From contig CADAOY010000004.1 of NCBI GenBank assembly GCA_902789665.1, positions 496,001 through 560,000 of the forward strand: a stretch of 64,000 nucleotides of DNA. Direction: 5' to 3'. Positions 27,433-36,826 of this stretch are shown in pieces. How positions within the stretch are numbered: position 1 is the stretch's first letter; every line of letters begins with the position of its first letter. The translations under genes and the position numbers were made by a program. The stretch is from an uncultured Lachnospiraceae bacterium (GTDB lineage Bacteria > Bacillota > Clostridia > Lachnospirales > Lachnospiraceae). A model generated the notes under the pieces. The model was given only the letters and a program-made list of their open reading frames with translations. It made no database searches and had not been told where the DNA came from.

Positions 27433-27918
27433 CTATTCACCCAAAGAGCATTTGCTCATTGCAAGAGTACCTGTTCTGCAACATTCAGTAATATTAAACT
27501 TACCAAGCATATCCAAAAGGCCTGTGGTTTTATCAGGTTCAGCACAAAGATAAATAATCATATAATCTTTATTTGAATCCACAATCTCTGCTTTGGTAAG
27601 CTGGCAAATCTCAAGAATCTCTCCACGATTTGCCGCTGTATACTTAATCTTTACAAGAATTATCTCTTTTAAAATCGCATTCTGCTCTTCAAAAGTTCTA
27701 ACCTTTATAACATCAAGTTTCTTATTAAGCTGTTTCTCAATCTGTTCCATCTCCCACTTGCTGCCACTTGAGCAGATTGTCATATGGGATATGGTTTTAT
27801 CATTAGTCTCACCCACCGTAAGTGTATCGATATTATAGGAGCGTCTTGCAAATAATCCGGAAACCTTTGATAATACACCGGAGCGGTTTTCAACTAATAC
27901 AGAAAAAATCTTCTTCAT
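27433..27918 (-). CDS. ilvN: acetolactate synthase small subunit (IlvN/IlvH)
   Basis: Regulatory subunit of acetohydroxyacid synthase, binding branched-chain amino acids. An N-terminal ACT domain ('SVLVENRSGVLSKVSGLFARRSYNIDTL', about residues 5-32 in total) is followed by the C-terminal ALS_ss_C domain. At 161 residues it has the normal length. It lies 12 bases downstream of ilvB. Confidence 0.96.
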   Translation of the reverse strand: MKKIFSVLVENRSGVLSKVSGLFARRSYNIDTLTVGETNDKTISHMTICSSGSKWEMEQIEKQLNKKLDVIKVRTFEEQNAILKEIILVKIKYTAANRGEILEICQLTKAEIVDSNKDYMIIYLCAEPDKTTGLLDMLGKFNITECCRTGTLAMSKCSLGE

Positions 27919-27930
27919 GTCTTCTTCCTC

Positions 27931-29544
27931 TTAAGATGCAGTAAAAGCATCCGGATCCACCATTACTTCCATGATAACGCTCTCATCCGCCATTAGAAAT
28001 TCATTTATCATCTCTTCTTCTTTATCCATATTCTCCATAAGCATATATTTAATGTCATATGCTTTGGCTATATGTTTAAGTTTAGGATAAATACCAAGTT
28101 CTTCCATAGTATAATTATTCTGATATGAAATATGCTGATATTCCTTAATCATGCCAAGACTGTGATTATTCATAACAATAATCTTTATCTTTCCATCAAG
28201 CGCTTTCAATGATGAAAGTTCATTCATATTCATTTGAAAAGCCCCGTCGCCCATAACAACAATTACATTTTTATTATGCATTGAGGCACCGATTGCTGCA
28301 GGAAGGGAATATCCCATACAGCCCATTCCGCCGGAAGTTAAGAACTTATTATCCTTAATTATAAAATTCTGGCATGAATAAATCTGATTTTGTCCAATAT
28401 CTGAAACATAAACATATGAACTGTCCAGTTTACCTGATAAATCTCTTACAAGTTCATTAGGATTTACATACTTGGATGTACTTTCCAACTTTTCTTCCCT
28501 TGTCTGTTTATACTTAAGAAGACTCATAAGCCATGGAGTAAAATCCATCTCATCCTCAAAAGCATTCAGATCTTCAAGGATATTCTTTGCATCCCCTACA
28601 ATAGGAATTGAAGGGCCGGCATTTTTGCCAATTTCGGCAGGATCCACATCAATATGAATAAGTTTCTTGTTATTTGTTATTAAATCCGGCTGCTTAACAG
28701 CCCTGTCTGCCACTCTTGCGCCAACCATAATAAGTACATCTGACTCATTCATGGCTTTGTTGGCATATTTCTTACCATTATTTCCTACCATTCCCATATA
28801 AAGTTCATCATCGGAATTCATGATTCCAAGACCCATCATGGTTGTAACTACAGGAATATTATATTTATGTGCAAAAGTACGAAGCTCATCAATTGCATCA
28901 GCAGAGATTACGCCGCCACCTGCACAGATAATCGGGCGGCTCGCCTTCTTAAGCTGAGTAATAACCTTCTTAATCTGAACTGCATGACCTTTAACTGTCG
29001 GTTTATATGTTCTTAAATTAACTGACTCAGGACAGTTAAAATCCCCGCCTTCATTTAAAAGCACATCTACAGGAATATCCACAAGTACAGGACCTTTACG
29101 GCCTGTTGATGCTATATAAAATGCTTCTTTGATAACCCTTGGAATGTCAGATGCATTCTTAACAAGATAACTGTATTTAACAAAAGACTCTGAAGCCCCT
29201 GTAATATCAGCTTCCTGGAACATGTCTGTTCCTATATGTTCACTCTTAACCTGGCCTGTAATACAAACTAAAGGAATGCTGTCTGCAAAAGCAGTTGCTA
29301 TTCCCGTAATAAGATTGGTTGCGCCCGGACCTGAAGAAACCGCACATACACCAACTTTGCCATAACTTCTTGCATAGCCGTTGGCAGCATGAGCACAGTT
29401 GGCTTCGTGTCTCATTAATACTCCCTTTATTTCTGACTTTGTAAGAGCATCATAAAAAGGGCATATTGAAACACCCGGATAACCAAAAACATATTCTGTA
29501 TTTTCTTTTTCTAAAGCTTTAACCAAAAGCTCTGCGCCAGTCAT
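27931..29544 (-). CDS. ilvB: acetolactate synthase large subunit (IlvB)
   Basis: Thiamine-diphosphate enzyme that condenses pyruvate to acetolactate (or acetohydroxybutyrate) for Val, Leu and Ile. The catalytic glutamate lies in 'MRHEANCAHAA'. The TPP-binding motif is 'VVMGDGAFQMN', with 'NNHSLGMIKEYQ' following. I start it at 29544 (MTGAELLVKALE), because GGAGAA lies 7 bases upstream. The 26-codon longer version would begin upstream of the mapped promoter, so it cannot be translated from this transcript. The short leader leaves no room for an attenuator. Confidence 0.95.
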   Translation of the reverse strand: MTGAELLVKALEKENTEYVFGYPGVSICPFYDALTKSEIKGVLMRHEANCAHAANGYARSYGKVGVCAVSSGPGATNLITGIATAFADSIPLVCITGQVKSEHIGTDMFQEADITGASESFVKYSYLVKNASDIPRVIKEAFYIASTGRKGPVLVDIPVDVLLNEGGDFNCPESVNLRTYKPTVKGHAVQIKKVITQLKKASRPIICAGGGVISADAIDELRTFAHKYNIPVVTTMMGLGIMNSDDELYMGMVGNNGKKYANKAMNESDVLIMVGARVADRAVKQPDLITNNKKLIHIDVDPAEIGKNAGPSIPIVGDAKNILEDLNAFEDEMDFTPWLMSLLKYKQTREEKLESTSKYVNPNELVRDLSGKLDSSYVYVSDIGQNQIYSCQNFIIKDNKFLTSGGMGCMGYSLPAAIGASMHNKNVIVVMGDGAFQMNMNELSSLKALDGKIKIIVMNNHSLGMIKEYQHISYQNNYTMEELGIYPKLKHIAKAYDIKYMLMENMDKEEEMINEFLMADESVIMEVMVDPDAFTAS

Positions 29545-29579
29545 AAGTTCTTTCTCCGTTTTTACGCTTATTCCCACAT

Positions 29580-29609
29580 ATTTTATCACATTTATATGGT
29601 TTATATCAA
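29580..29609 (-). promoter_or_regulatory. sigma-A promoter of ilvBN
   Basis: On the minus strand, TTGATA (29604-29609) and TAAAAT (29580-29585) are separated by 18 bases. The start point should be near 29573, giving a leader of about 30 bases. Confidence 0.7.
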
Positions 29610-29617
29610 ATATTTTG

Positions 29618-29660
29618 ACCATATATATACTATATATTGATTTTTTTTGCTATATATGGT
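29618..29660. promoter_or_regulatory. inverted repeat between the ilvB and lipoprotein promoters
   Basis: ACCATATATA (29618-29627) and TATATATGGT (29651-29660) are a perfect 10-base inverted repeat. A third ATATGGT lies at 29594-29600 inside the ilvB spacer. The right arm overlaps the spacer and -10 of the lipoprotein promoter. This may be an operator shared by the two divergent genes, though A/T alternation inflates chance matches. Confidence 0.4.
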
Positions 29661-29665
29661 ACATT
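29637..29665 (+). promoter_or_regulatory. sigma-A promoter of the lipoprotein gene
   Basis: TTGATT (29637-29642) and TACATT (29660-29665) are separated by 17 bases. The transcript would begin just ahead of the AAGGAG ribosome site at 29677. Confidence 0.65.
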
Positions 29666-29690
29666 TTATGAGTTGAAAGGAGTGAATAAT

Positions 29691-30131
29691 ATGAAAAAGT
29701 CATTATTTTTCGCTGTGGCTTTTCTTATGGTCTTATCATTATCCGGATGTGGCAAGAAAGACAAGGAATTAGCTGAATATAAAACCAAGGTTGAAACATT
29801 TTACGATACAGTATTTACATCATCACAGAATATCAATGCAATTGATATGACAGATAAAGATAAAGCTGAGACTGAGATGCTTGCAGAATTAGATACAATC
29901 AATGCAGCATTCCAGGAATTTGCAGAAGTTACTGCTCCTAAGGAATTCTCAAATGTGGACGAATCCGCAGATGCAGCTGCCGAGGCAATGGCCGAAGCCA
30001 ACAGTTTATATCATGATTTCTTCGCCAAAGAGGAATATGATGAAGCATTGGCACTTAATGCCAAAGCAAAATATTCTGAAGCAATTACCTATGTTAATGA
30101 AATGGGTACAATGCTTTCAGAACAGAAATAA
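29691..30131 (+). CDS. small lipoprotein of unknown function
   Basis: A 146-residue secreted lipoprotein. A basic N-terminus and hydrophobic helix end in the lipobox 'LSLSGC', with Cys at about residue 20. The mature part is all-helical and acidic (Ala, Glu, Lys and Asp rich), resembling a small helical bundle. I start it at 29691, preceded by AAGGAG, rather than at an upstream ATG that lies inside the promoter. It is divergent from ilvB and closed by a strong terminator. No family is recognised. Confidence 0.85.
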   Translation: MKKSLFFAVAFLMVLSLSGCGKKDKELAEYKTKVETFYDTVFTSSQNINAIDMTDKDKAETEMLAELDTINAAFQEFAEVTAPKEFSNVDESADAAAEAMAEANSLYHDFFAKEEYDEALALNAKAKYSEAITYVNEMGTMLSEQK

Positions 30132-30145
30132 TCAGATAACTAATA

Positions 30146-30177
30146 AAGGCGTTCTAATATTAGAACGCCTTATTTTT
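30146..30177. terminator. bidirectional terminator
   Basis: AAGGCGTTCT (30146-30155) pairs with AGAACGCCTT (30162-30171), and the loop itself is palindromic. A T-run follows on the plus strand and an A/T run on the minus strand. It can end both the lipoprotein gene and the convergent topB-hexapeptide-protein transcript. Confidence 0.85.
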
Positions 30178-30206
30178 ATGCCTTTATGCATTTTAGAATT
30201 TAAATA

Positions 30207-30875
30207 TTATCTTTTTGCAACAATATGATCAGCATCTTTATAAATGCTGTTTGCCTCAACATATCCTCTTACACAGGAAGTTGGATAAATATTACTGAAC
30301 TTTCCAACTACTGTACCAGGATTAAGTACGCTGTTACAGCCAACTTCTACATTATCTGCAAGCATGGCACCAAATTTCTTAAGTCCTGTTTCGATATTAC
30401 CCTCTTTTGACTTAACAACAACCAGAGTTTTGTCGCTCTTAACATTGGATGTAATTGAACCGGCACCCATATGAGACTTAAATCCAAGTACGCTGTCGCC
30501 AACGTAGTTATAATGAGGAACCTGAACATTATTAAATAAAATAACATTCTTAAGTTCTGTTGAATTACCTACAACACAGTTTTTACCAACAATGGCATTA
30601 CCACGAATAAATGCACACTGTCTTACCTCAGCATTTTCATCAATGATACACGGGCCATTGATATATGCTGTAGGAAATACTGTTGCACTTTTTGCAATCC
30701 AGACATTTTCCTTAACCTCTTCATAAATCTCCTTATCAAGAGTCGGGCCTAACTTAAGAATAAAATCCTTAATTAAAGGAAGTGCTTCCCAAGGATAATT
30801 AAGACCTTCAAAAATCTCCGCCGCGATAGTCTCCTCTAAAGTATACATGTTTTTAATTAACATCTTGTCGTACAT
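30207..30875 (-). CDS. left-handed beta-helix (hexapeptide) protein, GlmU-like
   Basis: A 222-residue protein with hexapeptide repeats from about residue 65 onward ('FPTAYINGPCIIDENAEVRQCAFIRGNAIVGKNCVVGNS' region). It resembles the C-terminal acetyltransferase half of GlmU but lacks a pyrophosphorylase domain. The 'VPHYNYVGDSVLG' segment contains the histidine and asparagine/tyrosine region seen in GlmU-type active sites. It is probably a sugar-nucleotide acyltransferase; the substrate is unknown. It abuts topB with no gap. Confidence 0.8.
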   Translation of the reverse strand: MYDKMLIKNMYTLEETIAAEIFEGLNYPWEALPLIKDFILKLGPTLDKEIYEEVKENVWIAKSATVFPTAYINGPCIIDENAEVRQCAFIRGNAIVGKNCVVGNSTELKNVILFNNVQVPHYNYVGDSVLGFKSHMGAGSITSNVKSDKTLVVVKSKEGNIETGLKKFGAMLADNVEVGCNSVLNPGTVVGKFSNIYPTSCVRGYVEANSIYKDADHIVAKR

Positions 30876-32951
30876 TTACGATTCCTCCTTCTTAGACTTC
30901 TTGTTTTTATCTGTTTTATTATTCTTATAATAAACTGCAGCCCTGTCAAAATACTGATTAAGAGTATACTGATTCTTAAGTCCCTTTACCATATTTGTGG
31001 AATCAGTAACGAATTTATTTAATTTCTCAGTATATTCGTCTTTGCTGATTTCTCCATCTGCTACCTTTGATAGTCCCATTTCCCAACTGGCTGTAAAGGC
31101 CGGATTCAAAAGATTTTTAATGGATAAAACCACCACATCACAGATCATTTCTCCTAAAAGTGTGGGAGTAACAATCTGGGTTTTATTATTAAGTAAAAGA
31201 TATTTATTGTTAACAAGCTTTGTAAGAATACCGGCTCTTGTGGCAGAAGTTCCTATACCACTGCCCTTCATTTGCGCCTTTAAATCTTCGTTATCGATGG
31301 TTTTGCCGGCGCTTTCCATGGCTTTAATAAGAGAACCTGAATTATATCTTGTAGGAGGCTTGGTTTCACCACTGTTAATCTTCAGATCAGTAATTCTTAC
31401 CATGGCACCTTTCTTTAAGCCCGATAAGGCAAGAAGCATGTTGTCATCGCATTCTATTTCGACTTCCCTATCTTCCTTATTCTCATCTTCCTCTTCTTCT
31501 TTGGCCTTATTCTTCTTAAAGGAAAATTTTAGAGCCTTTAAATATCCTTCATCCTTAAGAACTTTGAAGGATGAGAAGAAATGCTCATTCTCAGCAGATA
31601 ATTCCAGTTGCAGTTTCTCATACTGGGCAGGATTTAAGAATATGCTAATAAATCTTCTGCAGATAAGTTCATATATATTTCTCTTTGTTTCATCCAGGGA
31701 TGCCAAAGCTGAAAGTCCATCACCCGTAGGAATAATGGCATAGTGGTCTGTAATAGCCTTGTCATTAACATATTTGGTTTTTGCTATTGTCTTATATAAA
31801 CCAAGGTCTTTAATCTCATTTATTAAATCCTTATAGGCATCCATTTTGTAAAGGCCGTTAAGATTCTTGGTAATTTCCTTCGATACTGCTGTAGAAAGCA
31901 CTCTTGCATCAGTTCTTGGATATGTTACAAGTTTCTTTTCATATAATTCCTGAATTGCATTCAGGGTCTGATCAGGGTTAATTTTGAAGTACTTGGAGCA
32001 TTCGTTTTGTAAGTCTGCAAGGTTATATAGGAGAGGCGCATTTTTCTTCTCTGTCTTCTTGTTTGTACTAACAATTTCTGCTTCCACATTATCATTTTCC
32101 AAAGAACGTCCCTTAAGAATATGATTAATCAGTTCCTGAGCTTTCTCTTCTTTTAAGAAGCCGCAATCTTTATATAATTCCTTATCATCCTTAAAAGCAG
32201 ACGAATCAGTAACTTTCCACTCCGCATCTATGTTATTTTCTGATAAAGCAAAAGAAAGCACCACCTTGTAAAACGGAGTCTTAACAAAGTTTCTGATTTC
32301 CCTCTCTCTTCTTACGACCATACCCAATGTACAGGTCATAACACGGCCTACGGCAATAACGGATTTATCCAGGTTAAGATACTGCTTAATCTGATAGCCG
32401 TATTTTAAGGTTAATACTCTGGAGAAATTAATACCCATAAGGTAATCTTCCTGAGCCCTAAGGTAAGCTGCATCCGAAAGATTATCATAATATGAAATAT
32501 CCTTAGCTTCCCTTATACCTCTTAAAATCTCCTCATCGGTCTGGGAATCAATCCATACTCTCAAAGTCTTCTTATCCTTAACACCGCACTGCGCTGCCAC
32601 AAGACGGTATATATACTCTCCTTCTCGTCCCGAGTCAGTGCAGACATAGATTGTATCGACTTTATCACTGGTAAGAAGTCTGGATACTATTTCATACTGC
32701 TTACTTGCTGATGCAATAACTTCGTATTTATATTCAGTTGGTATAAATGGAATTGTATTATAATCCCATTTCTTTAAATTCTCATCATATATTTCCGGAT
32801 AACTCATATTAACAAGGTGACCTACGCACCAGGTCACAATATAGGAATCAGATTCCATATATCCGTTTGAAGATGAGAAATTCTCCTTAAGCGCCGCAGC
32901 AAACTGCTTGGCAACTGAAGGTTTTTCTGCTATAAATAACTTTTTTGACAT
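30876..32951 (-). CDS. topB: DNA topoisomerase III (TopB)
   Basis: Type IA topoisomerase that decatenates single-stranded DNA. The TOPRIM domain shows 'VCTDSGREGEYIYR' (about 103-116). The catalytic tyrosine is Y344 in 'LVTYPRTDAR'. The C-terminal gate region carries 'GSGIGTSATRAGIL'. It has 691 residues, ending in a Lys/Asn-rich tail. One oddity is that the near-invariant GRVQTPTL box reads 'GRVMTCTL' (202-209). It lies 8 bases downstream of a DUF234-type ATPase gene. Confidence 0.93.
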   Translation of the reverse strand: MSKKLFIAEKPSVAKQFAAALKENFSSSNGYMESDSYIVTWCVGHLVNMSYPEIYDENLKKWDYNTIPFIPTEYKYEVIASASKQYEIVSRLLTSDKVDTIYVCTDSGREGEYIYRLVAAQCGVKDKKTLRVWIDSQTDEEILRGIREAKDISYYDNLSDAAYLRAQEDYLMGINFSRVLTLKYGYQIKQYLNLDKSVIAVGRVMTCTLGMVVRREREIRNFVKTPFYKVVLSFALSENNIDAEWKVTDSSAFKDDKELYKDCGFLKEEKAQELINHILKGRSLENDNVEAEIVSTNKKTEKKNAPLLYNLADLQNECSKYFKINPDQTLNAIQELYEKKLVTYPRTDARVLSTAVSKEITKNLNGLYKMDAYKDLINEIKDLGLYKTIAKTKYVNDKAITDHYAIIPTGDGLSALASLDETKRNIYELICRRFISIFLNPAQYEKLQLELSAENEHFFSSFKVLKDEGYLKALKFSFKKNKAKEEEEDENKEDREVEIECDDNMLLALSGLKKGAMVRITDLKINSGETKPPTRYNSGSLIKAMESAGKTIDNEDLKAQMKGSGIGTSATRAGILTKLVNNKYLLLNNKTQIVTPTLLGEMICDVVVLSIKNLLNPAFTASWEMGLSKVADGEISKDEYTEKLNKFVTDSTNMVKGLKNQYTLNQYFDRAAVYYKNNKTDKNKKSKKEES

Positions 32952-32959
32952 ATATTTAC

Positions 32960-34327
32960 CTAAAAATCTGATAATTCTATAAGTTTAATCTGGTCACTTT
33001 CTGCGGCATTCATTTTAAGCTTATTATCAAAGCCGTATAATGAATAAATATAAATCATTTCCGGATCAAGATAAGCTTTATCGATGCAGAATATCAGCCA
33101 CTCCAAATCCATAAGATTCATGGCATCAGGGCCTGTATGGCAAAAACCAACTACGGTTTTTCTGTTATCATCTTCCAAAATTATATCGATTGTACCATTC
33201 TTTCCAACCCAGGTTCCATATCTGGTAGCTTCGATTTCCAAAGCGCCTTTTTCGCTCATTAAAAGCATATATTCTCTGCAAACATTACTAAAATACCTGT
33301 TTGTAAAATCCCTGAGCCCGTCTTTAATAAACCTTTCATAAAACTCATCAGGGTCCAATGTATCAAGCATGGAAAGATTTGGATAAATAAACTTATACCA
33401 GAATGCCACTAAAGAATTATTAATCCTGTATATTCCTTTTTTGGTATTTACAAAGCCTGCAGTATCGTAGGAATATACTTTCTTTATTACATCAATGGCA
33501 TCAAGATTCTTTAAATATACACTTAATTTGGCTCTTCCAAATTCTGTATGATTATGAAGATCATTAAGTTTCTCTTTTCCTTCTGCAAGTCCGGCAAGTA
33601 CTGTGGAATAAACATTTAATTCTCTCATTTCATTAAGAATTATATCTTCTCCCACATTCTTTAACGGTGCATCATCTTTAAGAAAAGCATTTATAATATT
33701 AGCTTTAAGACTAAGTTCTGGTTTAAAATAAATCCAGTAATCCTGAAGACCGCCTAAGATGCAGTAATATTCTATACATTTTTCAATATCTGTATTATAG
33801 AAACATGCAAGATCAAGGAAAGACAATGGATTAACTTTTAAAAATCCATCTATGGAATAGGCGCTTTTGCCTATGATTGATACAAACTGATTCTCAATCC
33901 AGGAAATATGGTCAGTTGATAATATCACCAGAAGGCGGTTATCAAGCTGATATTCTCTTACAAATATTCCCAGCTGATTGACAAAATCAGGACATACCTT
34001 AAGAATATTATGAAAATCTTCAATGACTATAACAAGTTTATCTCCCTTGAGAGATTCTAATATAGCATCAAAAATATCAGAAAAATCAGGGTATTCATTA
34101 TCCAAACAAATACCCTGACTAACTAACTGTTTGTTCCAAAGGTAGCATATATTACGAAGTGACGTATTAGCCACTTTGTGAATATATGCCTTTTTATCCT
34201 TTGTAAATTCTTTAATTAAACCAAGAAGCCCTACGCCTTTAGGGCCATAGAGAACAATAAGGTTACTGGTATCATTATTATAGAAACTATTTAATTTATT
34301 AAGTTCTTCTGTGATACCCGGTAACAT
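32960..34327 (-). CDS. DUF234-type AAA ATPase with degenerate active sites
   Basis: A 455-residue protein built like the archaeal-type AAA ATPases: P-loop domain, winged helix, and C-terminal DUF234 nuclease-like domain. The P-loop reads 'GPKGVGLL' (28-35). The essential lysine and serine/threonine of GxxxxGK[ST] are both leucine. Walker B reads 'VIEDF' instead of 'VIDEF' (101-105), with Asp and Glu exchanged. In the C-terminal domain the ID pair is kept ('NGTIDIIL') but the expected ExK is 'GFC'. It is probably not an active ATPase or nuclease. It lies 21 bases downstream of asd. Confidence 0.75.
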   Translation of the reverse strand: MLPGITEELNKLNSFYNNDTSNLIVLYGPKGVGLLGLIKEFTKDKKAYIHKVANTSLRNICYLWNKQLVSQGICLDNEYPDFSDIFDAILESLKGDKLVIVIEDFHNILKVCPDFVNQLGIFVREYQLDNRLLVILSTDHISWIENQFVSIIGKSAYSIDGFLKVNPLSFLDLACFYNTDIEKCIEYYCILGGLQDYWIYFKPELSLKANIINAFLKDDAPLKNVGEDIILNEMRELNVYSTVLAGLAEGKEKLNDLHNHTEFGRAKLSVYLKNLDAIDVIKKVYSYDTAGFVNTKKGIYRINNSLVAFWYKFIYPNLSMLDTLDPDEFYERFIKDGLRDFTNRYFSNVCREYMLLMSEKGALEIEATRYGTWVGKNGTIDIILEDDNRKTVVGFCHTGPDAMNLMDLEWLIFCIDKAYLDPEMIYIYSLYGFDNKLKMNAAESDQIKLIELSDF

Positions 34328-34348
34328 ATTATCCCCTTACATTAAATA

Positions 34349-35428
34349 TTATCCAATATATCCTTTTGCTTTAAGTAATTCTGCGCAAAGAATAGCACCA
34401 CCAGCAGCGCCTCTGATTGTATTATGAGAAAGTCCAACGAACTTCCAGTCATAGATTGAGTCTTCTCTTAAACGACCTACGCTGATACCCATACCATTCT
34501 CATAATCAACATCAAGTGCAACCTGAGGTCTGTTATCTTCTTCAAGATACTGAATGAACTGCTTTGGAGCTGAAGGAAGACCTAAAGCCTGTGGTTCACC
34601 ACTAAAGTTCTTAAGCGCTTCAAGCAACTGTTCCTTGGTTGGTTTCTTCCTAAACTTAACAAATACAGAAGCTGTATGACCATTAAGGACAGGAACTCTT
34701 ATACACTGGCTTGTGATGGCGATTTTGTCATATAACTTAATTTCTCCATCAACCATTTCACCCCAGATTCTAAGTGGCTCTTTCTCGCTCTTTTCTTCTT
34801 CTCCACCGATGTAAGGAATGATATTTCCTTCCATTTCTGGCCAGTCCTTGAAAGTCTTACCTGCACCGGAAATAGCCTGATATGTTGAAACAACAACTTC
34901 ATATGGCTCAAATTCCATCCATGCTGTAAGAACAGGAGCATAGCTCTGAATTGAGCAGTTAGGCTTAACAGCAACAAAACCTTTAGTTGTGCCAAGTCTC
35001 TTCTTCTGATATTCAATTAATTCAATATGCTTTGAGTTGATTTCAGGAACAACCATAGGCACATCCTTAGTCCATCTGTGAGCAGAGTTATTACTTACTA
35101 CAGGAACTTCTGCCTTGGCATATTCCTCCTCAATGGCTCTGATTTCATCTTTAGTCATATCAACAGCACTAAATACAAAATCAACATTCTTTGCAACATT
35201 CTCAACATCATTTACATCATAAACAATTAAATCCTTAACTGCTTCAGGCATTGGAGTGGTCATTTTCCATCTTTCTCCAACAGCCTCCTTATATGTTTTG
35301 CCGGCTGATCTTGGGCTTGCTGCAACCAATACTACTTCAAACCAAGGGTGGTTCTCTAAAAGAGATATAAATCTCTGTCCAACCATACCCGTACCACCTA
35401 AGATACCAACTTTTAATTTCTCACTCAT
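34349..35428 (-). CDS. asd: aspartate-semialdehyde dehydrogenase (long, archaeal/fungal-like type)
   Basis: Reduces aspartyl phosphate to the semialdehyde, the branch point for Lys, Thr, Met and diaminopimelate. The NADP-binding 'GILGGTGMVGQRFI' is at residues 8-21. The catalytic cysteine lies in 'VKPNCSIQ', and the active-site histidine in 'VLNGHTASV'. The 359-residue length and motifs fit the archaeal/yeast-like class, common in Lachnospiraceae. It overlaps the argH end by 4 bases (ATGA). Confidence 0.95.
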   Translation of the reverse strand: MSEKLKVGILGGTGMVGQRFISLLENHPWFEVVLVAASPRSAGKTYKEAVGERWKMTTPMPEAVKDLIVYDVNDVENVAKNVDFVFSAVDMTKDEIRAIEEEYAKAEVPVVSNNSAHRWTKDVPMVVPEINSKHIELIEYQKKRLGTTKGFVAVKPNCSIQSYAPVLTAWMEFEPYEVVVSTYQAISGAGKTFKDWPEMEGNIIPYIGGEEEKSEKEPLRIWGEMVDGEIKLYDKIAITSQCIRVPVLNGHTASVFVKFRKKPTKEQLLEALKNFSGEPQALGLPSAPKQFIQYLEEDNRPQVALDVDYENGMGISVGRLREDSIYDWKFVGLSHNTIRGAAGGAILCAELLKAKGYIG

Positions 35429-36801
35429 AAGTCCTCCTTCAGAGCATAAGTCTTTAGAACTTCTTCCATGGCTTCTATGCCAGGTGCTCCTATTGTTAAT
35501 CTTTTATTGACACATTCCTTTAAGGAAATGGCATCATATACGTCCGTTTCGAAGCATTCAGATATATTCTTTAATTCATCTAATGATAAATCTTCAATTG
35601 AACACTTCTTTTCTTCACAAAGAAGAACCAGCTTACCGATTATTCCATGAGCATCACGGAATGGAACTCCCTTGTTTACCAGGTAGTCAGCTGCATCTGT
35701 GGCATTGGTAAAGCCCATCATGGCACTGGCCGCCATTCTTTCTTTATTGAAAGTAATTGTAGGAAGCATAAGAGAATAAATATGTACTGAAGATAATACA
35801 GTATCCATAGCATCAAAGCTGATTTCCTTATCTTCCTGCATATCCTTGTTATAAGCTAAAGGTAAAGCCTTCATTGTGGTAAGCATACTCATTAATGAGC
35901 CATATACTCTTCCGCTTTTACCTCTTACAAGTTCTGCAATATCAGGATTCTTCTTCTGTGGCATTATGCTGCTTCCTGTTGAAAAAGAATCATCCATTTC
36001 AATGAAACGATATTCATTGGTATTAAATATAATCATCTCTTCAGAGAGTCTGCTTAAATGCATCATTATAAGGGATAATGCATTAAGAAGTTCAATAAGA
36101 TAATCTCTGTCTGAGACTGAATCCATACTGTTAAGAGTTGGTCCGTTAAAACCAAGACTTTTCGAAACAAATGCTCTGTCTAAATTATATGTGGTACCGC
36201 ATAAAGCACCGGAACCAAGGGGACAGTAATTCATTCTTTCTCTTATGGATTTAAGTCTGTCCTTATCTCTTGAAAACATCTCAAAATAAGCCCCCATATA
36301 ATGAGCCAGTGTTGTTGGCTGAGCTTTCTGAAGATGTGTAAAAGCCGGCATATATGTATGAAGATTATCTTTCATAATGTCATATATTGCTTTCAAAAGA
36401 TTATGCACCTCCAGGATGAGATTGTCAATATAATCTCTTGTATATAATCTCATATCAAGAGCAACCTGATCATTACGGCTTCTTCCTGTATGAAGTTTCT
36501 TTCCGGCATCACCAATTCTCTTTATAAGCGTTGCTTCAACAAAAGAATGAATATCTTCCTGAGTATCATCAAAAGCTAATGAGCCATTCTCAAGTTCTTC
36601 CAAAATATTCTTTAATTCAGCAACGATTTGTTCGCTCTCTTCATTTGAAATGATACCCTGTTTTCCAAGCATTGTTGCATGAGCAATACTGCCGGTAATG
36701 TCACATTTATATAATCTTTTATCAAATCCAAGGGACTGATTAAAATTATAAACTTCTTCATCACAAGGTTTTGCGAATCTTCCGCCCCACAATTGTGCCA
36801 T
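35425..36801 (-). CDS. argH: argininosuccinate lyase (ArgH)
   Basis: Splits argininosuccinate into arginine and fumarate, the last step of arginine synthesis. The superfamily signature 'GSSIMPQKKNPD' is present (about residues 276-287). The N-terminal 'LWGGRFAKP' and 'HTGRSRNDQVALD' motifs are intact. It has 458 residues. It is translated from a message that begins with the tRNA-Thr gene 25 bases upstream, and asd follows with a 4-base overlap. Confidence 0.97.
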   Translation of the reverse strand: MAQLWGGRFAKPCDEEVYNFNQSLGFDKRLYKCDITGSIAHATMLGKQGIISNEESEQIVAELKNILEELENGSLAFDDTQEDIHSFVEATLIKRIGDAGKKLHTGRSRNDQVALDMRLYTRDYIDNLILEVHNLLKAIYDIMKDNLHTYMPAFTHLQKAQPTTLAHYMGAYFEMFSRDKDRLKSIRERMNYCPLGSGALCGTTYNLDRAFVSKSLGFNGPTLNSMDSVSDRDYLIELLNALSLIMMHLSRLSEEMIIFNTNEYRFIEMDDSFSTGSSIMPQKKNPDIAELVRGKSGRVYGSLMSMLTTMKALPLAYNKDMQEDKEISFDAMDTVLSSVHIYSLMLPTITFNKERMAASAMMGFTNATDAADYLVNKGVPFRDAHGIIGKLVLLCEEKKCSIEDLSLDELKNISECFETDVYDAISLKECVNKRLTIGAPGIEAMEEVLKTYALKEDL

Positions 36802-36826
36802 AGCATTTCTCCTTATAAAAATCTAA

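Noticed and set aside
29542-29622. Extended N-terminus of IlvB
   Set aside because: Its start would lie upstream of the predicted ilvB promoter, and a good ribosome site precedes the internal ATG.
30997-31743. A 248-codon plus-strand ORF inside topB
   Set aside because: Shadow of topB with low-complexity Ser/Leu/Phe composition and no ribosome site.
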